Source: DATAYA01 sp036272815 (GTDB lineage Bacteria > Pseudomonadota > Alphaproteobacteria > Acetobacterales > Acetobacteraceae). From it: DNA of 36,484 nt. The notes under the pieces are model-generated. The model worked only from the letters and a program-made list of their open reading frames with translations, searched no databases and was not told the origin of the DNA. Where the stretch lies: assembly GCA_036272815.1 (NCBI GenBank), contig DATAYA010000190.1, positions 1-36,484 of the forward strand. The letters run 5' to 3'. Below are positions 29,548 through 36,484 of this stretch, in pieces (positions within the stretch are counted from its first letter, which is position 1; every line of letters starts with the position of its first letter). The position numbers and the translations under genes are program-made.

Positions 29548-30506
29548 GCCGTGCCCAGCAGATCCAGAAGATCGACCACCCGTGCCACATAATGATCCCG
29601 CAGCGCGTAGGCTGGCGCCGCCGGGTCGCCCATCTGGCGCTCCAGCGCCGCCACCAGCCGCGCCAGCCGCCGCTGGTGCAGCCCGAGGCGCCGCTGCAAC
29701 GGATCCGTGATGACGCCCGTGAACGCGGTAAAGAACGCCGCCGCCCCCATAAGCCCCGCCGTCAGCCCCGCTATCAGCGCTGCCGACGGTGCCGCCGGGA
29801 ACAGCGAATACCAGACGCCGCCGAGCCCCGCGCCGAGCGGAAACGACGCGACCGCGGCCTGCTGCGCCACCGCCGCCGCCAGCCCCGGCCCGAGCGCCAC
29901 CACCCCCGGCGTGAGCTGCTTCAGCGCCACCGCCCCTGCGCCGAGCGACACCAGCGCGGTGGTGATCTCCGCCGCCGCCGCGCGCGAGCCGGCATAGGTC
30001 TCCACCGCCGCGGCGAGCCGCGCCCGGAACGCCGCATCGCCGCCCGCTTCCACGATCGCCGCCAGCGTCGCCGCCACGTCCGGCTCCGCCGCCGCCTCGG
30101 CCAGGATCGCCTCGGCCAGGGCGTCGTGCTCGTGCAGCCGCCCGTCCTGCCGGAACGGGACGTCCAGCAGCTCCGTCCACACCAGCCACTCCACCTCTCG
30201 CGAGACCGCCGTGCCCAGCAGCAGCCGCCGGTCGAGCGCCCGCGCCGCCCGCGGAGCCCCCGCGCGCCCGGCCGCAACCGACGCCAGGTGCAGCGCCATC
30301 TGCGGCAGCCCAAGTGCGATGTTCGCCGGCGCCCGCAGCACGTCCCAGCCCAGCGCCGCGCGGTGCAGCCGCAGCGTGCCAGGCCAGGCGAAATGCCGGT
30401 CGACGAACGGACCGACCGCCGCTCGCCGCGCCGCGAAATACCGCGTCGTCCCGGCGGCCACGATCCGCACCGCGCGCCCGCGATCCTGCGGCGCGAGCGC
30501 GTTCAC
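29523..30506 (-). CDS. Uncharacterised DUF6635-like protein
   Basis: From a GTG at 30506, which overlaps the upstream TGA (GTGA), the protein has 327 residues. Notable segments: RYFAARRAAVGPFVDRHFAW, PGTLRLHRAALGWDVLRAPA, REVEWLVWTELLDVPFRQDG, and C-terminal hydrophobic stretches GAGLGGVWYSLFPAAPSAAL and IAGLTAGLMGAAAFFTAFTG before a helical tail. I associate this with DUF6635 from memory; the hydrophobic part suggests membrane association. It shares a polar, Ala-rich, EcsC-like style but is not clearly homologous to EcsC. Function unknown. Confidence 0.7.
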   Translation of the reverse strand: MNALAPQDRGRAVRIVAAGTTRYFAARRAAVGPFVDRHFAWPGTLRLHRAALGWDVLRAPANIALGLPQMALHLASVAAGRAGAPRAARALDRRLLLGTAVSREVEWLVWTELLDVPFRQDGRLHEHDALAEAILAEAAAEPDVAATLAAIVEAGGDAAFRARLAAAVETYAGSRAAAAEITTALVSLGAGAVALKQLTPGVVALGPGLAAAVAQQAAVASFPLGAGLGGVWYSLFPAAPSAALIAGLTAGLMGAAAFFTAFTGVITDPLQRRLGLHQRRLARLVAALERQMGDPAAPAYALRDHYVARVVDLLDLLGTAWRLAHLG

Positions 30507-31531
30507 CCGACTGCCGCCGCGAACAGGCCGGGTGTCTGCCGCAACTGCCTCACCGAGCCGTAAAGCATCGCATCGAAGCGGTTGTTCCGCTCGACCATCT
30601 CCCAGTTTACCCTCCGGTCGTCGGCATCGTCCGGATTGAGCGGGTCCGAGCACCGCCGCGTCGGCAGCTCCGTATCCTGCAACCCCAGGCAGCGCAGCAT
30701 CGCCGGCCAGTCCTCGGCCGCCGACTCCAGGAAACCCACGAAGTCGAACCGCGTCGCAATCACCATCACCGCCTGCTGCACGATGTCGGTGGACAGGCAT
30801 CCGAACGGGACGCGCTCGGCATCCTGCCCGGTGAACGCCCGGAGCTGCGCGTTGTCGAACGCCTCCGCGAGACCCTCGTTCACCACCTGCGACAGCGGCA
30901 TCTCGCCCTCTCCTTCGACGATGAGAGTGGGACCGCGCCGCCGCGCCTGCCAGTAGGCGCTGCGGACCCGCGCCATCGGCTCGCGCATGAATGCGAGGCA
31001 GCGCGCGGCCGCCGGCAACAGCGGATCGTCGGCGCCCGCGAAGGCCCCGAACAGCAGCCGCATCGCCTCACGCTGCTCCGCCGGCAACGCCGCGAACTCC
31101 GCCCGGGTCAGGCCGCCCGGCTCCTCGATCCACGCGGCCGCACCCGGCGGCAGAGCGATCGCGAACCCGGCCCGCAGGCTCGCCCCCGCGACGTGCGGCA
31201 GCCGCAGGAACGAGTGCGGCGGCCCGCTCCTCGCCCCGGCCGCCCGCTGCTGCGGCAGGGCAACCGGCGGCCCGAGCACGCCGCCGTCCGGCCCGTGCAA
31301 ACTCACGATCGGCCCGATTCCGTCCAGCGCCGCCAGCGGGATGGCGAACCCGATGCGACCCGGAAATCCCCGCACCTTCGTCACGTCGGGCCGCAGCAGC
31401 GTCGTCCGGAACCGCACGGTTCGGCCCGAGGCGCCCACGCACGCCACGTCCTGCATCACGCCCGGCGCGTCCGCGTCGGCCAGCCAGCCGGTCAGCGCGC
31501 CCCGCACGAGGCCGTCGATGTGTCCTGGCAT
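30503..31531 (-). CDS. Sulfotransferase-family-like protein with altered PAPS loop
   Basis: The 342-residue protein from the ATG at 31531 has an N-terminal beta-rich domain (residues about 1-105) and then SFLRLPHVAGASLRAGFAIA, which aligns with the PK(V/T)AGTSLR 5' PAPS loop of sulfotransferase family 2. Lys is replaced by His. The 3' loop CLAFMREPMARVRSAYWQAR is well conserved, and the C-terminal NNRFDAMLYGSVRQLRQ matches the family end. The Lys of the first loop normally binds PAPS and helps catalysis, so activity may be lost or altered. It may bind glycans or a nucleotide without transfer. Its GTGA overlap couples it to the DUF6635-like gene. Confidence 0.72.
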   Translation of the reverse strand: MPGHIDGLVRGALTGWLADADAPGVMQDVACVGASGRTVRFRTTLLRPDVTKVRGFPGRIGFAIPLAALDGIGPIVSLHGPDGGVLGPPVALPQQRAAGARSGPPHSFLRLPHVAGASLRAGFAIALPPGAAAWIEEPGGLTRAEFAALPAEQREAMRLLFGAFAGADDPLLPAAARCLAFMREPMARVRSAYWQARRRGPTLIVEGEGEMPLSQVVNEGLAEAFDNAQLRAFTGQDAERVPFGCLSTDIVQQAVMVIATRFDFVGFLESAAEDWPAMLRCLGLQDTELPTRRCSDPLNPDDADDRRVNWEMVERNNRFDAMLYGSVRQLRQTPGLFAAAVG

Positions 31532-31570
31532 GGCCGAGCGGTCGCATCGGCGGGGAGCGCGGTCAAGGAA

Positions 31571-31611
31571 GATCGGGGCGCCCCCCGATCCCCGCCAAGG
31601 GCTCGCCCTTG
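31571..31611. repeat. Dispersed palindromic repeat, copy C (terminator-like)
   Basis: GATCGGGG-CGCC-CCCCGATC (31571-31590) and AAGGGC-TC-GCCCTT (31597-31610) are two perfect hairpins just after the methyltransferase stop; on the minus strand the second is followed by TTCCTT. It resembles copies A/B in having an AAGGGC/GCCCTT arm next to CCCGCC. Confidence 0.6.
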
Positions 31612-31617
31612 CAACCC

Positions 31618-32346
31618 TTACCTTCGGGCACCCACAAGCAGGAACATCGGCCGCTCGCGCTCGACCGCCAATTCCGGCCCGGCCGCGATCTGCGCGTCCG
31701 TCGGGCAGAACTCCTCCACATGCCCGATCGTGAAACCGGCCGCGATGAGCCGGTTGATCGTGGTTCCGATCGTCCGATGATGCTTGACGACGCCCTTCGC
31801 AAACCATTCGGTCGTTCGCGGCCCTTCCACGAGATAGCGGTCGACCGGCCACGTCCGCCTGCCCTCGTCATCGATCGACCAGCCTGGCTTCGTGGGCGCC
31901 ATGAACACCGGATGCTCGGTGGAAAAGACGAACCGTCCGCCGGGAACCAGCGCGCGGTATATCGTCGAAAAAAGCCGTGCCACATCCTCGATGTAATGCA
32001 GGGCGAGCGAGCTGTAGGCGAGATCGAAGCTGGCCTCGGGCAACTCGAGCCGCTCCAAGTCAGCTCGATCGTAGGTGATCGCCGCATCCGGCGCGTCGGA
32101 CCGCGCGCGCGCGAGCATCTTCTCCGACACATCGAGCCCCAGGACTCGCGCCGCTCCCCGCGCCCGCGCCCAGCGGCAGAACCAGCCGAAGCCGCAACCG
32201 AGATCGACAACCCGGAGCCCGCGCATGTCGGGAAGCATGGCCCGCATGGCCGGCCATTCCGCGGCACCGTCCAACCCCTCGACAGAGCGGCGGAGCTGGC
32301 TGTAGCCGTCGAAGAAATCCGCGCGGTCATAGATGTTCTGCGTCAT
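31618..32346 (-). CDS. Class I SAM-dependent methyltransferase
   Basis: The 242-residue protein begins MTQNIYDRADFFDGYSQLRR and shows motif I LRVVDLGCGFGWFCRWARAR (about 44-63), motif II VLGLDVSEKMLARARSDAPD, then FDLAYSSLALHYIEDVARLF and YRALVPGGRFVFSTEHPVFM, all typical of methyltransferase family 11. It is complete and lies 12 bases after the FAD oxidase stop, so is probably cotranscribed. The substrate is not evident; the HPVF and W-x-x-D-x-x-Y-L-V-E-G-P segment suggests a small molecule. Confidence 0.9.
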   Translation of the reverse strand: MTQNIYDRADFFDGYSQLRRSVEGLDGAAEWPAMRAMLPDMRGLRVVDLGCGFGWFCRWARARGAARVLGLDVSEKMLARARSDAPDAAITYDRADLERLELPEASFDLAYSSLALHYIEDVARLFSTIYRALVPGGRFVFSTEHPVFMAPTKPGWSIDDEGRRTWPVDRYLVEGPRTTEWFAKGVVKHHRTIGTTINRLIAAGFTIGHVEEFCPTDAQIAAGPELAVERERPMFLLVGARR

Positions 32347-32358
32347 GTCGATCCAACG

Positions 32359-33951
32359 CTACACGTCGATCAGCACACCAGGATTCAAGATGCCACCCGG
32401 ATCGAGCACACGCTTCGCCCCGCGCAGCGCCGCCGCGAACAACTCCGGCCGCTCCTGATCGTACCACGGCCGATGGTCCCGCCCGACCGCATGGTGGTGC
32501 GTGATCGTCCCGCCCTGCGCGATCAGCGCGTCGCTCGCCGCGCGCTTGATCGCACGCCATTGCTCCATCAGCGCGCCATGCCGCCCGAGCGCGTGGAAGG
32601 TGAAATACGGCGCCGGGCCGTCCGGATAGACATGCGTGATCCGGCACGTCACCTGGCCCGCCCGCCCCGTCGCCTCCCGGATCGCCGCCTCGGTCGACTG
32701 CTTCACCGACGCATGGAACGCCTCGAAGCGGTCCCAGGTGATCGCAGTCTCGAACGTGTCGTTGATGATCGCGCGCCCGATCGTGCGCTCCCGCGCATAC
32801 GGCATCCGGATGAACGCCGTCCGCCATGCCTCGGCCGCTCCCGCCCGGTGGCCGTCGGCCGCATCCGACTCGGCGCCGCCGCCATGATCCGCGCAGCATT
32901 CCAGCGTCCGCGCGAACGCCGCCTCCAGCGGATGATCCGCGCCCTCGAACCCCAGCACCATCACCGCGAAGCTGCCGTTCCCGGCACCTGTGTTGCGCGC
33001 CTCCTCGGGGTCCAGAATCCGGCAATTCGCCGGCCACAGCCGGGCCTGCGAGATTGCCCGCAACGCGGCCATCGCCCCTGTCAGATCAGGGAACCGCACC
33101 GCACCGCCCGCCCGGAACCGCGGCCGCGCCTGCAATCGCACCCAGGCCTCGGTTATCAGCCCGAGCACGCCCTCCGACCCCGCAAACAAACGCTCCGGAC
33201 TCGGCCCGGCGCCCGATCCCGGCAGCCGCCGCGTCTGCACCACGCCCGCCGGGCTTACGACCCGCACGCTCTCGACCAGTTCGTCGATATGCGTGAGCAG
33301 GCTCGCGAAATGGCCACCCGAGCGGGTCGCGATCCAGCCGCCCAGCGTGGAATACTCGAAGCTCTGCGGGAAATGCCGCAGCGTCAGCCCGTGCGGCCGC
33401 AACTGCGCCTCCAGCGCCGGTCCAAACACGCCGCCATCGATCCGGGCTGCGCGCGAGACCGGATCGACTTCGCGCACCCGGTCGAGCCGCCGCAGATCGA
33501 CCGTCACCGTCCCGCGCTCGGACGGCGGCGGCGTCACCCCACCCACCACGCTGCTGCCCGCCCCAAACGGGATCACCTGCGCGCCCGCGCCGCCGGCCCA
33601 GTCCAGCACGGCGCGCAAGTCCGCCTCGTCCGCCGGATAAGCGACCACGTCCGGCGCATCCGCATAGTCGCCCAGCAGCCCCCGAAGCGTGTCGGGATAG
33701 CTCTTGCCGAACGCATGCGCCGCCCGGTCATAGGGTGCGGTCACGCAGGCTGCGGCCAGGCTCGCCGGCGGCGCCAGGCGCGGGGCCGCCAGCCGGATCG
33801 CCTCCAGCACCGGCGGCACGACTTCGTCAAACCCCGCGACACCGAACTGTCCGGCATAGCGGGCGAGCAGCGCGGCTTCCTCGGCCGTCGTCATGCCCTC
33901 GCCTTCGCGCCCCCAGCCGAAATGCTTCAGCCGCGGCAAATCACCCGCCAC
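32359..33951 (-). CDS. FAD-binding oxidase, alkyldihydroxyacetonephosphate synthase-like
   Basis: The 530-residue protein begins MAGDLPRLKHFGWGREGEGM, a natural N-terminus for this family. The FAD (PCMH-type) domain has VIPFGAGSSVVGGVTPPPSE (about 126-145), RLRRL-type TVTVDLRRLDRV, and HFPQSFEYSTLGGWIATRSG (193-212), the AGPS-like P+4 loop segment. The C-terminus shows GTITHHHAVGRDHRPWYDQE with HHH at 485-487, as in AGPS and close bacterial relatives, then LDPGGILNPGVLI. AGPS makes ether-lipid precursors; many bacterial relatives oxidise 2-hydroxy acids, so the dehydrogenase next to it (4-base gap) is suggestive. The real substrate is uncertain. Confidence 0.88.
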   Translation of the reverse strand: MAGDLPRLKHFGWGREGEGMTTAEEAALLARYAGQFGVAGFDEVVPPVLEAIRLAAPRLAPPASLAAACVTAPYDRAAHAFGKSYPDTLRGLLGDYADAPDVVAYPADEADLRAVLDWAGGAGAQVIPFGAGSSVVGGVTPPPSERGTVTVDLRRLDRVREVDPVSRAARIDGGVFGPALEAQLRPHGLTLRHFPQSFEYSTLGGWIATRSGGHFASLLTHIDELVESVRVVSPAGVVQTRRLPGSGAGPSPERLFAGSEGVLGLITEAWVRLQARPRFRAGGAVRFPDLTGAMAALRAISQARLWPANCRILDPEEARNTGAGNGSFAVMVLGFEGADHPLEAAFARTLECCADHGGGAESDAADGHRAGAAEAWRTAFIRMPYARERTIGRAIINDTFETAITWDRFEAFHASVKQSTEAAIREATGRAGQVTCRITHVYPDGPAPYFTFHALGRHGALMEQWRAIKRAASDALIAQGGTITHHHAVGRDHRPWYDQERPELFAAALRGAKRVLDPGGILNPGVLIDV

Positions 33952-33955
33952 CGGA

Positions 33956-34936
33956 TCAGCTCCAGACTTCGGGATTGACCGCGTTCGCCCGCCGGGGCGC
34001 GCCGTCCAGGACAGACAGAAGATTCTCGACCGTGCTCCGCGCCATCGCCGCCGCCGCTTCGTGCGTCACCCCCGCGACATGCGGCGCGGTGATGACGTTC
34101 GGGAGCGCCAGCAGCGGATGATCGGTGGGCACCGGCTCCTCGGCGAACACGTCGAGCCCGGCGCCGGACAGATGCCCCGACGCCAGCGCCGTATGCAGCG
34201 CCGCTTCGTCCACGATCCCGCCGCGCGCCGTATTGACCAGCGCGGCCCCGCGCTTCATCCGCCCGAGCCGCGCCGCGTCGAACAGCCCGATCGTCTGCGG
34301 ATTGCGTGGGCAGTGGATCGTCACGACATCCGCCGCCGCCAGCGCCGCATCGAGGTCGGCTGCCGGCTCGAACCCGGCCGCCCGGATCGCGCCCGCATCC
34401 ACGAAAGGATCGAACACCAGCACCCGCATCTCGAATGCGCGCAGCCGCGCCGCCGCGCGCGTCCCGATCCGCCCGAAACCCACCACCAGCGCCGTCTTGC
34501 CCGCGATTTCGCTCGGCAGCCCGGAGAACCGCTCGTCCCAGCGGCCCTGCTTGACCAGCGCATCCTGCGCCGCCACCCGCTTGGCCAGCGCGAGCACGAA
34601 AAACACTGCCTGCTCGGCGACCGAGGTCGAGTTCGCGGTCCCCGTGGTCATCAGCGGGATGCCCCGCCGGGTCAACGCCGGCACCTCGACCGCATCATAG
34701 CCGACGCCGATCCGGCCTACGACCGCGAGCACCGGTGCACGCTCGAGATCGGCCTCCCCGAACGGCCGCACGCCGAGGGCCACGCCATGCGAGGGTGCGA
34801 GCCGCGCACGGAAGTCGGCCGCAGGCATCTCGTTCGGGTACGGCACGGACTCCACATCGTCACGCCCACGCGCGATCACCCAGCCCGCCTCGTGCAGCGT
34901 CTCGGGCAGCAGCAGCCGCTTGCGGTTGGCGCTCAT
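33956..34936 (-). CDS. D-isomer-specific 2-hydroxyacid dehydrogenase
   Basis: The 326-residue protein has the usual split fold: substrate domain (MSANRKRLLLPETLHEAGWV, AVVGRIGVGYDAVEVPALTR) and NAD domain with GFGRIG (G153-x-G155-x-x-G158), a D176-type FDPF after the second strand, Arg238 in VNTARGGIVD, Glu267 in LDVFAEEPVP and His286 in ITAPHVAGVT. All catalytic residues (R-E-H) are present. It interconverts 2-oxo and D-2-hydroxy acids with NAD(P)H. Being first in a minus-strand operon with an FAD oxidase 4 bases downstream, the two may act on the same 2-hydroxy-acid pool. Confidence 0.93.
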   Translation of the reverse strand: MSANRKRLLLPETLHEAGWVIARGRDDVESVPYPNEMPAADFRARLAPSHGVALGVRPFGEADLERAPVLAVVGRIGVGYDAVEVPALTRRGIPLMTTGTANSTSVAEQAVFFVLALAKRVAAQDALVKQGRWDERFSGLPSEIAGKTALVVGFGRIGTRAAARLRAFEMRVLVFDPFVDAGAIRAAGFEPAADLDAALAAADVVTIHCPRNPQTIGLFDAARLGRMKRGAALVNTARGGIVDEAALHTALASGHLSGAGLDVFAEEPVPTDHPLLALPNVITAPHVAGVTHEAAAAMARSTVENLLSVLDGAPRRANAVNPEVWS

Positions 34937-35055
34937 CCGATCCCTCCCGTTGTTTGCGGCATCGTGCGGTCGTCGTCGGCGCCTGTCCAGCCAACGGGAC
35001 CGTTCCGGACAGCCGGCTTGCCATCGCGCGTCCTGTCGCGGATGTATGGGTGACC

Positions 35056-36484
35056 ATGCACGCAGCCGAGATCGCCGTCAGCGGCGCCCCGCTTGCCTAC
35101 CCGTCCGTCGTGCGGCCGCCCACGCTGACCTGGGCCGGCGAGGAGCCCACGCCGCCAGACCTCGCCGCCTTGCCCTGCCCGAACTGCGGCTCGCAGGACG
35201 CCAAGTCGCTGGTGCTGCGCGTCCGCGTCGAGCTGCCCGACCACGCGCCACGCAGCCTCGCTCTGATCCGCTGCCCCTCCTGCACGGCCTGCTTCTACGA
35301 CGACCAGCGCACGCCCGACTACGCCGAGCCGAAGCTGAACGAGCGTGGCCGCGTGCCCTTCTATGTCCAGCAGGGCGCCGGCGTCTGGCTCATCACCCGC
35401 CCCGTGGCTCAGGTGAAAAAGCCGCCCGGCAGCGCCTACATGGAGGTCGGCTGCGGCTTCGGCTTCGGCCTCGACTACGCGATCCGCACCAAGGGCTGGG
35501 TCGGGCGCGGCATGGACCCCGCCCCGCTCTCCGGCCTCGGCGCCGAACAGCTCGGCGTGCCGATAGAGCTGCGCTACCTGCGCGAGGACGACGAGGCGCG
35601 CGGCAGCATGGACGTCGTGATGGGCTCCGAAGTGATCGAGCACGTCACCTCCCCGCTCGCTTTCGTCCGCACGCTGCGGGCCATGCTCAAGCCGGGCGGC
35701 GTGCTCGTGCTGACCACGCCAAATGCCGACCACATCGTCCCCGCGATGCCGCCCGGCATCATCGTCCCCCTGATCTCGCCGACGCTGCATACCGTGATGC
35801 AGAACGCCACCAGCATGCGCGCCCTGCTCGGCCGCGGCGGCTTCGCCCACGTCGAGATCGCCACCGACAGCCACGCCCTGGTGGTGTTCGCCTCTGACGC
35901 GCCGCTCGACATCGAGACCGATCCCGCGCGGCTGCGCGACGCCTACCGCGCCCACCTGTCCGGCCGTGCCGCGACGCTGCCGCCGGGGAGCGACATCTTC
36001 CTCGGCTACGCCGGTCGCGCGCTCCAGGAGTGCAGCAACGACGCCGACGCCGCCGGCGCCGAGCGCGCCTGGCAGATGCTGCTGCCCGCCTGCCGAGAGC
36101 GCTTCGGCCTCGACCTCGACACGCTCGACCGCCTGCCGGACGCGGTCGCGACCTGCGGGCTGGAGGAGATGGCGACGCTGGTGCCGCTCAATCTCGGCGG
36201 CATCCTCTATGCCCGATCGATCCAGCAGGTCGGCGGCGGCGTCCCGCGCCCCACGCTCGAGCGCCGCTTCGCCCTGGCCGCCGAGGCCGCCGACGCAATG
36301 CGCCGCGCGCTGGGTCAGCTTGCGATGGAGGACGGCCTCACCGAGCAGATCGGCTGGATCGCCCGCGCCGAAGCCTTGCTCTGCGCCGCGTACGGCGGCG
36401 ACGAGGCGGTCGCCTCCCGCCTGGGACGCCTCGGCCCGGCCCCGGGCGAGGATGGCGCCGCTCGTCGCCGCACCATCGCCGAAC
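35056..36484 (+). CDS. Zinc-ribbon plus SAM-dependent methyltransferase (cut by window edge)
   Basis: From an ATG at 35056 the frame is open to the window end (476 codons). CPNC at 41-44 and CPSC at 73-76 form a zinc ribbon. The methyltransferase core has MEVGCGFGFGLDYAIRTKGW (129-148, motif I), RGMDPAPL, then MDVVMGSEVIEHVTSPLAFV and RAMLKPGGVLVLTTPNADHI, as in family 12/23 methyltransferases acting on sugars or lipids. The region after about residue 300 is helical (AYRAHLSGRAATLPPGSDIF) and may continue into a glycan-related domain. It is divergent from the 2-hydroxyacid dehydrogenase with a 119-base gap. Confidence 0.82.
   Translation, partial: MHAAEIAVSGAPLAYPSVVRPPTLTWAGEEPTPPDLAALPCPNCGSQDAKSLVLRVRVELPDHAPRSLALIRCPSCTACFYDDQRTPDYAEPKLNERGRVPFYVQQGAGVWLITRPVAQVKKPPGSAYMEVGCGFGFGLDYAIRTKGWVGRGMDPAPLSGLGAEQLGVPIELRYLREDDEARGSMDVVMGSEVIEHVTSPLAFVRTLRAMLKPGGVLVLTTPNADHIVPAMPPGIIVPLISPTLHTVMQNATSMRALLGRGGFAHVEIATDSHALVVFASDAPLDIETDPARLRDAYRAHLSGRAATLPPGSDIFLGYAGRALQECSNDADAAGAERAWQMLLPACRERFGLDLDTLDRLPDAVATCGLEEMATLVPLNLGGILYARSIQQVGGGVPRPTLERRFALAAEAADAMRRALGQLAMEDGLTEQIGWIARAEALLCAAYGGDEAVASRLGRLGPAPGEDGAARRRTIAE

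Noticed and set aside
30991..33978. Very long plus-strand open frame (995 codons) opposite the methyltransferase and FAD oxidase
   Set aside because: Arg/Pro/His-rich composition typical of antisense frames in GC-rich DNA; the minus-strand genes have clear domains and catalytic motifs.
1..36484. tRNA, rRNA, CRISPR arrays, insertion sequences or transposases
   Set aside because: No cloverleaf sequence, repeat-spacer array, transposase or integrase was recognised anywhere in the window by reading; a tRNA or covariance-model scan was not possible.

Overview
The window is GC-rich (roughly 70%), with tightly packed genes, many ATGA/TGA stop-start overlaps, dispersed GC-rich palindromic intergenic repeats, an orphan peptide-type ABC binding protein and an XRE / AsnC-like / DUF6362-like module. 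Together these suggest an alphaproteobacterium, most probably Acetobacteraceae (Rhodospirillales). That placement is from memory of family-level features and no marker gene confirms it.

Left half (1 to about 18.7 kb, almost all minus strand): the structural and packaging module of a contractile-tailed phage, read right to left. The order is a broken small gene (possibly a terminase small-subunit remnant), terminase large subunit, SPP1-gp6-like portal, Gp20-like scaffold, N4-gp56-like major capsid, two connector-type proteins, a tail-terminator-type protein, a 46-residue protein, tail sheath, tail tube, tail-assembly chaperone (with a canonical -1 slippery heptamer on its stop codon), an HK97-gp10-like protein, a short Pro/Ala-rich protein in the tape-measure slot, a Mu/P2-type baseplate series (N-like, LysM X-like, hub, spike, W, J, I) and fibre genes running off the left edge. 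Two plus-strand genes sit inside the head module, one encoding a 35-residue lysine/alanine-rich histone-H1-like peptide. No integrase, replication gene, maturation protease or lysis gene is visible. The element may be a domesticated or GTA-like particle cluster, or a prophage whose other modules lie outside the window.

Middle (18.7 to 27.7 kb): about 540 bases of repeats, promoter-like and terminator-like structures. Then come a secreted DUF1223 protein whose expected start is ATA, an OafA-type acyltransferase, a small lipoprotein, an SDR oxidoreductase translationally coupled to a Tat-type peptide-binding protein, a CBS-BON protein, a TPR-sulfotransferase and an EcsC-family protein.

Right (27.7 to 36.5 kb): a divergent phage-like regulatory module (XRE repressor; AsnC-like HTH protein plus DUF6362-like protein) that ends in an exact complement of the 16S rRNA 3' end feeding a 23-codon ORF. 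Next is a minus-strand run of 2-hydroxyacid dehydrogenase, AGPS-like FAD oxidase, methyltransferase, sulfotransferase-like protein, a DUF6635-like protein and a lipoprotein. A zinc-ribbon plus SAM-methyltransferase gene is cut by the right edge.
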